Of a stretch of DNA of 5,464 bases, positions 1 through 5,464 are shown piece after piece. The position numbers were made by a program, and so were the translations under genes. The notes beneath the pieces are model-generated. The model did not search any database and was not told the DNA's origin. It saw only the letters and a program-made list of their open reading frames with translations. How positions within the stretch are numbered: the first letter of the stretch is position 1; each line of letters starts with the position of its first letter. The stretch is from an uncultured bacterium (lineage in GTDB: Bacteria > Patescibacteriota > Minisyncoccia > Phycocordibacterales > CAIJYI01), in the NCBI GenBank assembly GCA_937871115.1, contig CALMXW010000052.1, positions 1-5,464 on the forward strand, in the 5' to 3' direction.

Positions 1-919
1 TCCCGACGTGCTCGACCCAGCCCTCCTCCGCCCGGGCCGATTCGACCGACGCGTCACGCTCGACCTCCCCGACCTTTCCGACCGTGAAGAGATTTTAAAA
101 ATCCATGCCAGAAAAAAACCCCTCGGCCCTGATGCAAACCTTCATGTCCTCGCTGAGCGCACTCCCGGTTTTTCTGGAGCAGATCTCTACTCGCTCATGA
201 ACGAAGGCGCCATCCTCGCCGCACGTGAAGCCAGAAAAGAAATCACTCAGTACGATCTTATCCGTTCTATTGAAAAAGTCATGCTCGGCCCCGAGCGCAA
301 AAGCCACCTTCTTTCAAAAGAAGAAAAGCGTATCACCGCGTATCACGAAGTCGGGCACGCCCTCGTCGCTTCCGTACTTCCCTATGCCGACCCAGTGCAC
401 AAAGTTTCCATCATCTCGCGCGGGCACGCAGCGGGCTATACCCTCACGCTTCCACTCGAAGATCGAAAGATGCAGACACGAAAAGAATTCCTCGATGACA
501 TCGCAAAAGCCCTCGGAGGATACGCAGCAGAGACACTCATCTTCAACGACCTCACCACTGGCCCTTCCAACGATCTCCAAGTCGCCTCCGCGCTCGCGCG
601 CAACATGGTGACCCGCTGGGGCATGTCAGACAAAATCGGCCCTGTTGCCCTCGAAGATCCATCAGGAAAAGTCCTCTATGGTCGCGGATACGGCGAAAAA
701 GAATACTCGGAAGAAGTCTCAGCCATTGTCGACTCCGAAGTAAAGCGCATTGTAGAAGAAGGCCTCGCCCGCGCCAGAGAAGTACTCGACACCCACCGCA
801 AAGCTCTCGACATGATCGCCGAAGAACTCGTAAAAACAGAGACCATCGAACGTGATGATTTTGAAAAGCTTCTTGTCGCAAACGGCATTGTTCCGAAAAA
901 GAAAACCGAAGAGGTATAA
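1..919 (+). CDS. ftsH: ATP-dependent zinc metalloprotease FtsH, C-terminal part (5' end outside window)
   Basis: FtsH is a hexameric inner-membrane AAA+ protease that extracts and degrades misfolded membrane proteins and some short-lived cytosolic regulators. The reading frame is open from base 2, so the GTG at 8 is an internal Val codon, not a start. Numbering from that codon, the visible part begins at the end of the AAA+ module with the second region of homology (RPGRFDR, residues 8-14; R11 and R14 match the Arg-finger positions of the family). The AAA lid follows (GFSGADL at 54-60). The M41 peptidase domain has the zinc motif HEVGH at 113-117 (bases 344-358) and a third ligand Asp in SNDL (D189, base 572), followed by the family stretch ARNMVTRWGMS. 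The protein ends with a short charged Lys/Glu tail and TAA. Walker A/B and the N-terminal membrane segments lie left of the window. All visible catalytic residues are intact, so it is probably functional. The M23 gene follows after 36 bp. Confidence 0.97.
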   Translation, partial: PDVLDPALLRPGRFDRRVTLDLPDLSDREEILKIHARKKPLGPDANLHVLAERTPGFSGADLYSLMNEGAILAAREARKEITQYDLIRSIEKVMLGPERKSHLLSKEEKRITAYHEVGHALVASVLPYADPVHKVSIISRGHAAGYTLTLPLEDRKMQTRKEFLDDIAKALGGYAAETLIFNDLTTGPSNDLQVASALARNMVTRWGMSDKIGPVALEDPSGKVLYGRGYGEKEYSEEVSAIVDSEVKRIVEEGLARAREVLDTHRKALDMIAEELVKTETIERDDFEKLLVANGIVPKKKTEEV

Positions 920-939
920 CTTCTCGTGGATTCTCGCGC

Positions 940-951
940 GTAAAATTTTAC
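940..951 (+). promoter_or_regulatory. Possible -10 element inside a 12-bp perfect palindrome before the M23 gene
   Basis: The 36-bp gap between ftsH and the M23 gene holds the perfect palindrome GTAAAATTTTAC. It contains TAAAAT (941-946), one mismatch from the consensus -10 box TATAAT. The box ends 9 bp before the ATG at 956, so a transcript started from it would begin at or very near the start codon (leaderless or nearly so). There is no GGAGG-like ribosome site before this ATG, which fits that idea. No convincing -35 box is seen at normal spacing. The palindrome could also be a small operator, or chance in an AT-rich patch. Promoter activity is inference. Confidence 0.3.
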
Positions 952-955
952 CAAC

Positions 956-1690
956 ATGGATGGCGCACAAATAAAATTTCTCGGCTTCTTTCTTTTCCTG
1001 CTTCTCGTCACTACGATGTTGCTTTCTTCGTCGTCTGGGGAATTTTCAGAAAACGGCCTCGCAAGAGAAGGCATCAGTACCAACCCTGTTATTGCGGCAA
1101 AAGTGGCAGCGCTCGCACTTCAAAGTCCCGAGAAGAAAATCTCTGTTCCGATGGATAATATTTCTCCGGAAAAAATACCCGACACCTGGCACGCATGGCG
1201 AAGCGGGAGCCGCCTTCATGAAGGACAAGATATTTTTGCGCCCAAAGGCACTCCCGTGTACGGAGCGGTGAGTGGATATGTGGTGCGCATTACCAGTGAA
1301 AGAAACAATCCCCTCGGGGGCAATGCGGTCCTCATCGCGGGCCGTGGCGGACGAGTGTACTATTACGCTCACCTCAATTCTATTAACCCGAAAATTTCTC
1401 CAGGGTCTGAAATAACTCCTGAAACCATCATCGGATACGTGGGTACGAGCGGAAATGCTCGTGGTACACCACCACATCTTCACTTTGGCGTGTACACTCT
1501 TCGCGGCGCAATAAACCCTCTTCCTCTTTTTGCCCAAAGAAGTACCGCAACACTCGCATCACTTCCCCGGGTCGACGGCACATACAATACCGCTCTTCCA
1601 TATTCTTCTTCTGCTTCAGGAATTCTTTCATTTCTCCTTGTCTCTCCCCTACTCGCTGTTTGTGCGCCGAGATTGAGGCGCATACGATAA
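956..1690 (+). CDS. Membrane-anchored M23 family (LytM/lysostaphin-type) metallopeptidase
   Basis: A 244-residue protein, probably a zinc endopeptidase acting on peptidoglycan cross-bridges or stem peptides outside the membrane. Residues 7-23 form a hydrophobic segment (uncleaved anchor or signal peptide), followed by a polar Ser-rich stretch and a linker to about 75. The M23 domain spans roughly 84-192. It has HEGQD at 88-92 (the HxxxD ligand pair H88/D92, bases 1217-1231), YYAHL with H139, and HLHFG at 174-178 (H174 and H176, base 1475 onward). All residues expected for active M23 enzymes are therefore present, unlike degenerate regulators such as EnvC or NlpD. There is no long coiled coil and no LysM domain. 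The C-terminus (about 222-238) is a second hydrophobic stretch ending in a basic tail (RLRRIR), which suggests a second membrane anchor or a sorting signal. The ATG at 956 has no Shine-Dalgarno sequence; I keep it because it places the hydrophobic segment at the N-terminus. The gene lies 36 bp after ftsH on the same strand and may be cotranscribed. Exact substrate unknown. Confidence 0.9.
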   Translation: MDGAQIKFLGFFLFLLLVTTMLLSSSSGEFSENGLAREGISTNPVIAAKVAALALQSPEKKISVPMDNISPEKIPDTWHAWRSGSRLHEGQDIFAPKGTPVYGAVSGYVVRITSERNNPLGGNAVLIAGRGGRVYYYAHLNSINPKISPGSEITPETIIGYVGTSGNARGTPPHLHFGVYTLRGAINPLPLFAQRSTATLASLPRVDGTYNTALPYSSSASGILSFLLVSPLLAVCAPRLRRIR

Positions 1691-1704
1691 TTTATTTGAA
1701 CAGT

Positions 1705-1733
1705 AAAAAACCACGGGACATCCCGTGGTTTTT
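1705..1733. terminator. Bidirectional intrinsic terminator between convergent genes
   Basis: CCACGGGA (1711-1718) and TCCCGTGG (1721-1728) are exact inverted repeats, flanked by six A (1705-1710) and five T (1729-1733). On either strand this gives a GC-rich stem of 7-8 bp with a loop of 2-4 nt, followed by a U-tract. It begins 14 bp after the TAA of the M23 gene and lies about 20 bp beyond the TAG of the minus-strand gene, so it can stop transcription from both. Confidence 0.93.
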
Positions 1734-1753
1734 GTATTTTCGGTTCTTTCTCC

Positions 1754-4700
1754 CTACATCGCCTCCCGTGTCATCCTCCCTACCTGTCCCCAACCAGTGG
1801 TGACCTGATTGCCGGAGCAGATTTGGAGTTTGGCACACTGGAAGTCTTTGATGGCTTTCTCGGTTTTCTGTCCGAAGTAGCCAGTAGATTCTTCTGTTGC
1901 TGGGAAGTATCCCTTGGCTTTCAACATATCCTGGAGGAGCTTCACGTCGCTTCCTGACATTCCGATAACGAGTACTCGGGTAATGGTTCCGGAAGGTGTC
2001 GCTGGTGTAGTAGGCGTGGTGGGCGTCGTGTTTGTACCATCCTGTACTTTCATGATGACCCCTCTGGTGAGTGGACCCACAAATCCGACTGCAGGAGAGA
2101 TGCCATTGGCTTTCTGGAAGCTGATGACGGCTCCGGTGGTGAGGACTCCGAAGAAGTCGGTGCTCTCGTGATTGCTTGGAAGGAAGCCCTTGCTCTTCAA
2201 GAATTCCTGGAGGAGCTTCACCTGTCCATCTCTTGCACCAGTCTTGAGATCTTTGGTGATGATAATGAGTGTGGTAGCGCCGTTCGCATTGGCAGTCTGT
2301 ATCGCTTGGGCAATGGCAGCAATGGCCTGTGCTTCTGTCTTGTCTCCCATCTTGGCTTGAATGACTTTGGTCTGCGATGGAGTGAGTGATTGGTCGAGAG
2401 AGAAGACTCCGTAGTAGTAGGTGGTGCCCTGGATGAGATTCTTGGTGTCGGTAAATTGTTCCTTGTCTCCTTCGTAGACGACTTCACCATCATTGGCACT
2501 GACCGGAGCGCTGTTGGCTTTTCGTACGATACGGGTACGGACAAAGGTCGAGTCTTTCGGATTCTTCCAGGTAATGATGATCTGGTCTGGAGCACCGATA
2601 GCGACCACATCGCTCGGTGGGGTGACCGATGGAGCACTTCCTCCTCCCCCGCCGCCACCACCACCAGAACTTCCACCGCCACCACCACCTGATGCGGGTG
2701 GAGTGACCGGTGCTTGTGGAGTAAAGGAGACTTGAGCAGCATCTGAGTAGATACCGAGATCATCGATGACGTAGAGCGAGTAGTAGTAGGTGACTCCATT
2801 ACTTACCGCACTGTCATGGTAGGTGGTCTGATTGATATCGGTGATGGTAGTGAGGAGAGAAGACGTGGTAGTACCTGGGTATCCTCCCGTAGAGCGGTAG
2901 ATCTCTACTCTGTTGGCAAACTCATCGTCTGGTTTTGCCCACGAGAGGATGACTGAGCCACTCGCTGCCTGGAGACTCCTGATCGGTGAGGTTTTCCCAT
3001 TTCCAGTCTTGAGAGAGCCAACCGTAGAGTTCGCACTGTTTCCTGCGGCATCTACTGATACGACTTGGTAGTAGTAGGTGGTGCGGCGGTTGAGATTTGA
3101 TACTGAGAGAGCGTGGGAGGTGAGCATGTTAGAAGAAGAGGCCACGGTGGTGAGGACCGATGGAGATCTTCCCCACTTCAAGAGTGAGTCACTGATCTCG
3201 TTGGTGGTCCAGGTGATGGTGGTAGAGTTGGCTGTGCCTGATGGGACAATTCCGGAGATGGTCGGTGCGGTAGTATCAACCGGGGGAGGGAGAGCCTGCG
3301 TCGTAGCATTCGCGGAAGTGGAGTATGAGGAAAGATTCCCTGCCCCATCACTCACTCGCACTCGATACGTGTAGGTGGTAGCCGGAGAGAGTGCGGTATC
3401 TGCATAGGAAGGATTGGCCGTCGTACCAATTTGGGTAAAGGTACTGCACCCTACTCCAGTACAACGCTCAACACGATAGCTACTGACACCGGAAGTAATC
3501 TGTCCGGCGACAACGGGATCAGTCGATGCTCCCCACGAGAGGGTGATCTGTGTGGTGGAGAGTGCGGTAGCGGTGAGTGCTGACGGAATACTTGGTGCGG
3601 TGGTGTCAGGAGCGAGTGAGGTAGTGAAGGTATTGTCGCCTGAGACCGCAGAGTTTCCTGCCGCATCTTTACTCTTTACGCGGTAGTGATAGAGCGTACC
3701 CGGAGTGAGGGATGTGAGTGTCTGTGCATGGACGGTGACCAGGGTGGTGTTGAGTGTCGTGGTGTTGCCATAGCTGGTGGTGAGACCATACTCCACTTGT
3801 GTGTCTGATGATTCGTTGGTGGTCCAACCGATAGTGACGGAAGTGGTGGTGAGTGAAGAAGTCGCCACACCAGAGATGACGGGAGGGGTGGTATCAGCTG
3901 GTGGGAGTGGGGTGACGGTGGTCAGGGTAGCACTGTTGGAGAGTGCTGAAGTGTTTCCTGCGGCATCGGTTGACACGAGGGCTACGTAGTAGGTGGTTGC
4001 TGGAGTGAGGCCCGCAAGGATGTAGGACTGTGTGGTACCCGGTGTAGCTGGAGTTGGTTCTCCGGTTGCTTGAGTAGCGCTTGCCCAGTTGCCGGTCGTA
4101 ATGGGGGTGGTAGCGTAGCGGAGATTGTATGATGTGACACTTCCCCCACCCGGAAGATCTGCCGGAGCGGTAAAGGTGAGGGTAGCTGAGGTTTGTGTGA
4201 CTGATCCAGAAGTGATAGCTAGTGTCGTGATAGTGTTTGGTGCCGTGGTGTCTGGTGCTGGAGTAGTGGTGAAGGTATTGTCGAGAGACGTGGCGAGATT
4301 TCCTGCAGCATCTTTACTCTTTACGCGATAGTGGTAGGTAGTGCCAGCAGAGAGTGAGGTGAGAGACTGGGAGTGGGTGGTGACGAGAGAAGTGTTGAGG
4401 GTGGTGGTGTTCCCATAGCTCGTGGTCTGCCCATACTCCACTTGTGTGTCTGATGATTCGTTGGTGGTCCAGGTGATGGTGGCTCCGGAGGTGGTGAGGG
4501 AGGAAGCACTTATAAAAGAAAGTGTTGGGGCTGTGGTGTCTACTGGACTCTGTGTCGTCGCACTCGCACTCCCCGACGGTGCACTATTGTTCCCTGCTGC
4601 ATCATACGCACTCACGGTATAGGAGTAGAGAGTAGAGGCAGCAAGTCCGGTGTCTGAATAGGAATTGGTTGCTGATGTTCCAATTTGTACTCCTCCTCGG

Positions 4701-5416
4701 TAGATTTTGTATCCTGTTACTCCTACGGCATCGGTGCTGGCGGTCCAGGAGAGGTTGATGCCTGAGGTGGAGACGGCGGTAGCGGAGAGTCCTGATGGAG
4801 TGGTGGGTGGGGTGGTGTCGGTAGCTACCACACTTGTCGTATATGTCACATAAATAGAGGCAGCAAAAGATGAGCTTCCGGCAACAGCACCAAAAGTGGT
4901 CGGCCAAGTACCAAAAGTCTGCACTCGCCATTTTGTCTGACCAGTACTTCCTGTAGACCCAACGAGATTATTCTGCGCACTCGCGGCACCGTTGGTATTG
5001 TAGCCGAGCCAATAGGTGGTGTTTGGAGAAAGTGTTGCCGTAATAGCCAAAGTATTCCACGCATTTCCTGTGAGCGTCCCGTTCGCCGTGGAGGCTACGA
5101 GTGTGCCGGGGACACCAGCCGAATCGGCATATATTGCCATTGAGTATTGATTATTGGGGGAGGTCCCTATCGGTGCCGCAATGTAGACCGACATCGAAGT
5201 CGCTGTCCCGGTCTCGTTGGGCATAGTGAAACGAGTGGCATTTATGTAATTTGAATCCGCAGAGTCAGGCGTAGCACCAATGGTAGTGATGCCGAGGGTG
5301 TTTGTCGCAGCAGAGATGGGGAGAAAAGAGAGTCCAAAAAAAGAAAAAGCAGCCAAGACTGCTCCGAAAAAAGATAATCTGAGATTCTTGCGGAAGTAAT
5401 ACATAAAATATTTCAC
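1754..5416 (-). CDS. Large exported FN3-repeat protein with two C-terminal peptidoglycan-binding domains
   Basis: A 1220-residue surface protein, probably a wall-bound adhesin or fibre; no catalytic domain is seen. Domains in order: signal peptide about 1-37 (K2, R9, K10 and R13, then a hydrophobic core ending near PISAA); beta-rich, perhaps lectin-like, domain 38-193; FN3-type repeats at about 202-288, 294-385, 390-500, 509-599, 605-706, 715-803 and 808-899; poly-Gly linker 909-927; a diverged eighth FN3 at 931-1023; an Ala/Gln-rich, probably helical spacer 1024-1046; PG_binding_1-type domain 1053-1126; Thr/Pro linker 1128-1142; second PG-binding domain 1145-1220. Both PG-binding domains share the pattern KLLQ..LK.KG..P...EST..FG...T..AI..FQ. 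The start is a GTG at 5416 without a ribosome site; an in-frame ATG at 5404 (residue 5) would also leave a good signal peptide, so the start is uncertain. The stop is TAG. The gene is convergent with the M23 gene. The composition is extremely rich in Thr and Ser, as in Patescibacteria surface proteins. Ligand and partner are unknown. Confidence 0.9.
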   Translation of the reverse strand: MKYFMYYFRKNLRLSFFGAVLAAFSFFGLSFLPISAATNTLGITTIGATPDSADSNYINATRFTMPNETGTATSMSVYIAAPIGTSPNNQYSMAIYADSAGVPGTLVASTANGTLTGNAWNTLAITATLSPNTTYWLGYNTNGAASAQNNLVGSTGSTGQTKWRVQTFGTWPTTFGAVAGSSSFAASIYVTYTTSVVATDTTPPTTPSGLSATAVSTSGINLSWTASTDAVGVTGYKIYRGGVQIGTSATNSYSDTGLAASTLYSYTVSAYDAAGNNSAPSGSASATTQSPVDTTAPTLSFISASSLTTSGATITWTTNESSDTQVEYGQTTSYGNTTTLNTSLVTTHSQSLTSLSAGTTYHYRVKSKDAAGNLATSLDNTFTTTPAPDTTAPNTITTLAITSGSVTQTSATLTFTAPADLPGGGSVTSYNLRYATTPITTGNWASATQATGEPTPATPGTTQSYILAGLTPATTYYVALVSTDAAGNTSALSNSATLTTVTPLPPADTTPPVISGVATSSLTTTSVTIGWTTNESSDTQVEYGLTTSYGNTTTLNTTLVTVHAQTLTSLTPGTLYHYRVKSKDAAGNSAVSGDNTFTTSLAPDTTAPSIPSALTATALSTTQITLSWGASTDPVVAGQITSGVSSYRVERCTGVGCSTFTQIGTTANPSYADTALSPATTYTYRVRVSDGAGNLSSYSTSANATTQALPPPVDTTAPTISGIVPSGTANSTTITWTTNEISDSLLKWGRSPSVLTTVASSSNMLTSHALSVSNLNRRTTYYYQVVSVDAAGNSANSTVGSLKTGNGKTSPIRSLQAASGSVILSWAKPDDEFANRVEIYRSTGGYPGTTTSSLLTTITDINQTTYHDSAVSNGVTYYYSLYVIDDLGIYSDAAQVSFTPQAPVTPPASGGGGGGSSGGGGGGGGGSAPSVTPPSDVVAIGAPDQIIITWKNPKDSTFVRTRIVRKANSAPVSANDGEVVYEGDKEQFTDTKNLIQGTTYYYGVFSLDQSLTPSQTKVIQAKMGDKTEAQAIAAIAQAIQTANANGATTLIIITKDLKTGARDGQVKLLQEFLKSKGFLPSNHESTDFFGVLTTGAVISFQKANGISPAVGFVGPLTRGVIMKVQDGTNTTPTTPTTPATPSGTITRVLVIGMSGSDVKLLQDMLKAKGYFPATEESTGYFGQKTEKAIKDFQCAKLQICSGNQVTTGWGQVGRMTREAM
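1757..1984 (-). other. PG_binding_1-type domain, second copy, at the C-terminus
   Basis: Residues 1145-1220. Shows GSDVKLLQDMLKAKGYFP, ESTGYFG, TEKAIKDFQ and GQVGRMTREAM. Compared with the first copy it has an insertion between DFQ and GQVG that carries two Cys (C1194 and C1200). It reaches the stop codon with no extra tail. It is joined to the first copy by a Thr/Pro linker (bases about 1991-2035). Confidence 0.85.
2039..2260 (-). other. PG_binding_1-type domain, first copy
   Basis: Residues 1053-1126. Shows KLLQEFLKSKGFLP, ESTDFFG, TTGAVISFQKANGI and FVGPLTRGVI, the helical-bundle pattern of PG_binding_1 domains that hold proteins on peptidoglycan. It is preceded by an Ala/Gln-rich, probably helical spacer at 1024-1046. 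Confidence 0.85.
2639..2692 (-). repeat. Triplet-repeat tract encoding a poly-Gly linker
   Basis: On the plus strand this is a run of CCA/CCG/CCT/CCC triplets, encoding residues 909-926 as Ser, a run of six Gly, two Ser and a run of nine Gly. It separates FN3 repeats 1-7 from FN3 8 and the wall-binding end, so it is probably a flexible hinge. Triplet slippage would change linker length without breaking the frame. Confidence 0.85.
3008..3274 (-). repeat. FN3 repeat 6 (type B), diverged relative
   Basis: Residues 715-803. Keeps the type B signature WTTNEISDSLLKWG and TTYYYQVVSVDAAGN but is clearly older than repeats 2 and 4. A 25-bp stretch at 3198-3222 is identical to 4458-4482 in repeat 2. 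Confidence 0.8.
3620..3892 (-). repeat. FN3 repeat 4 (type B), copy 2 of the closely related pair
   Basis: Residues 509-599, the near-twin of repeat 2. The exact 41-bp block is at 3786-3826 and the 20-bp block at 3663-3682. Differences are mostly synonymous or conservative, for example AQTLTSLTPGTLYHY against SQSLTSLSAGTTYHY. Confidence 0.88.
4262..4537 (-). repeat. FN3 repeat 2 (type B), copy 1 of a closely related pair
   Basis: Residues 294-385. Contains WTTNESSDTQVEYG, TTSYGNTTTLNT, YHYRVKSKDAAGN and DNTFTTT, all shared almost unchanged with repeat 4. The DNA also matches closely, including an exact 41-bp block at 4431-4471 and a 20-bp block at 4308-4327. This indicates duplication inside the gene. 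Confidence 0.88.
4838..5305 (-). other. N-terminal beta-rich domain, possibly lectin- or carbohydrate-binding-like
   Basis: Residues 38-193 precede the FN3 repeats and differ from them. The segment starts with LGITTIG and continues through SNYINATRF, SMSVYIA, YSMAIYAD, PGTLVAST and PNTTYWLGYNTNG, ending with FAASIYVTY. The alternation of short hydrophobic strands with Asn/Thr/Gly turns suggests a jelly-roll beta sandwich. Similar N-terminal modules occur on Patescibacteria surface proteins, and it is the natural candidate for the outward-facing binding head. The fold and any ligand are inference. Confidence 0.5.
5306..5416 (-). other. Sec signal peptide of the FN3/PG-binding protein
   Basis: Residues 1-37 have a basic n-region (K2, R9, K10, R13), a hydrophobic core from about 15 to 32 and a small-residue end (ISAAT) suitable for signal peptidase I after A36 or A37. 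No lipobox Cys is present, so it is not a lipoprotein. The exact cleavage site is inferred. Confidence 0.8.
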
Positions 5417-5464
5417 TATTGATAATTATTATTAATCACGTATAAAACTACCTATTGTATAAAT
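5417..5464 (-). promoter_or_regulatory. AT-rich 5' leader and probable promoter region of the FN3/PG-binding gene
   Basis: These 48 bp upstream of the GTG are about 80 percent A+T, against the GC-richer gene body. Read on the minus strand they contain TATACA and TATACG hexamers and a TAATAATAATTATC stretch, any of which could act as a -10 box. No convincing -35 box and no Shine-Dalgarno sequence next to GTG 5416 or ATG 5404 is visible. The promoter may extend past the window edge. Confidence 0.35.

Noticed and set aside
95..1083. Minus-strand open frames across ftsH and the start of the M23 gene
   Set aside because: They overlap well-supported genes on the other strand, show no recognisable domains, and fit the antisense frames expected from this base composition.
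2493..2735. Plus-strand open frame with a long poly-Pro run
   Set aside because: It is the antisense shadow of the poly-Gly linker in the large minus-strand gene, with no ribosome site and no family resemblance.
2411..3084. A 17-bp repeat beginning GTAGTAGTAGG at 2411-2427 and 3068-3084, with a similar stretch near 2780
   Set aside because: It encodes the recurring Thr-Thr-Tyr-Tyr-Tyr strand of FN3 domains, so codon preference plus domain homology explains it.
3008..4537. Spaced similar repeats that might suggest a CRISPR array
   Set aside because: The repeats are about 270-330 bp apart, imperfect, in coding register, and translate to FN3 strands. There are no short uniform repeats with unique spacers.
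5421..5437. AT-rich dyad GAT...ATC upstream of the large gene
   Set aside because: Several internal positions fail to pair, so it is not a convincing operator or hairpin; low complexity explains it.

Overview
The window looks like chromosomal DNA of a bacterium with a Gram-positive-like or Patescibacteria (CPR, Parcubacteria-type) envelope. This rests on the style of the large secreted protein: a lectin-like N-terminal domain, a string of Thr/Ser-rich fibronectin type III (FN3) repeats, a poly-Gly linker and two peptidoglycan-binding domains at the C-terminus. That architecture is familiar from Parcubacteria genomes. None of the three genes has a clear Shine-Dalgarno sequence where its start is visible. 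Stop codons are ordinary (TAA, TAA, TAG), and nothing points to UGA recoding. The taxon is an inference, not something seen directly.

Layout: (1) positions 1-919, plus strand, the C-terminal part of the membrane AAA+ zinc protease FtsH, cut by the left window edge. (2) 956-1690, plus strand, a membrane-anchored M23 (lysostaphin/LytM-type) metallopeptidase 36 bp behind ftsH, with a complete zinc-ligand set. (3) 1691-1753, a short convergent intergenic region with a strong symmetrical hairpin that can terminate transcription from both sides. (4) 1754-5416, minus strand, a 1220-residue exported modular protein. (5) 5417-5464, an AT-rich leader that probably carries the start of this gene's promoter region.

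The window has an envelope theme. FtsH does membrane-protein quality control, the M23 protein probably cuts or remodels peptidoglycan peptides, and the FN3/peptidoglycan-binding protein is probably a wall-attached surface fibre or adhesin with no visible catalytic domain. ftsH and the M23 gene may share a transcript; the large gene is convergent and independently transcribed.

No RNA genes, CRISPR arrays, insertion sequences or phage genes were seen, and no stretch over 300 bp lacks a gene. The most interesting material lies inside the large gene: an alternating two-type FN3 repeat, a 41-bp exact duplication, a triplet-repeat poly-Gly tract able to change length in frame, and only four cysteines, arranged as two close pairs.
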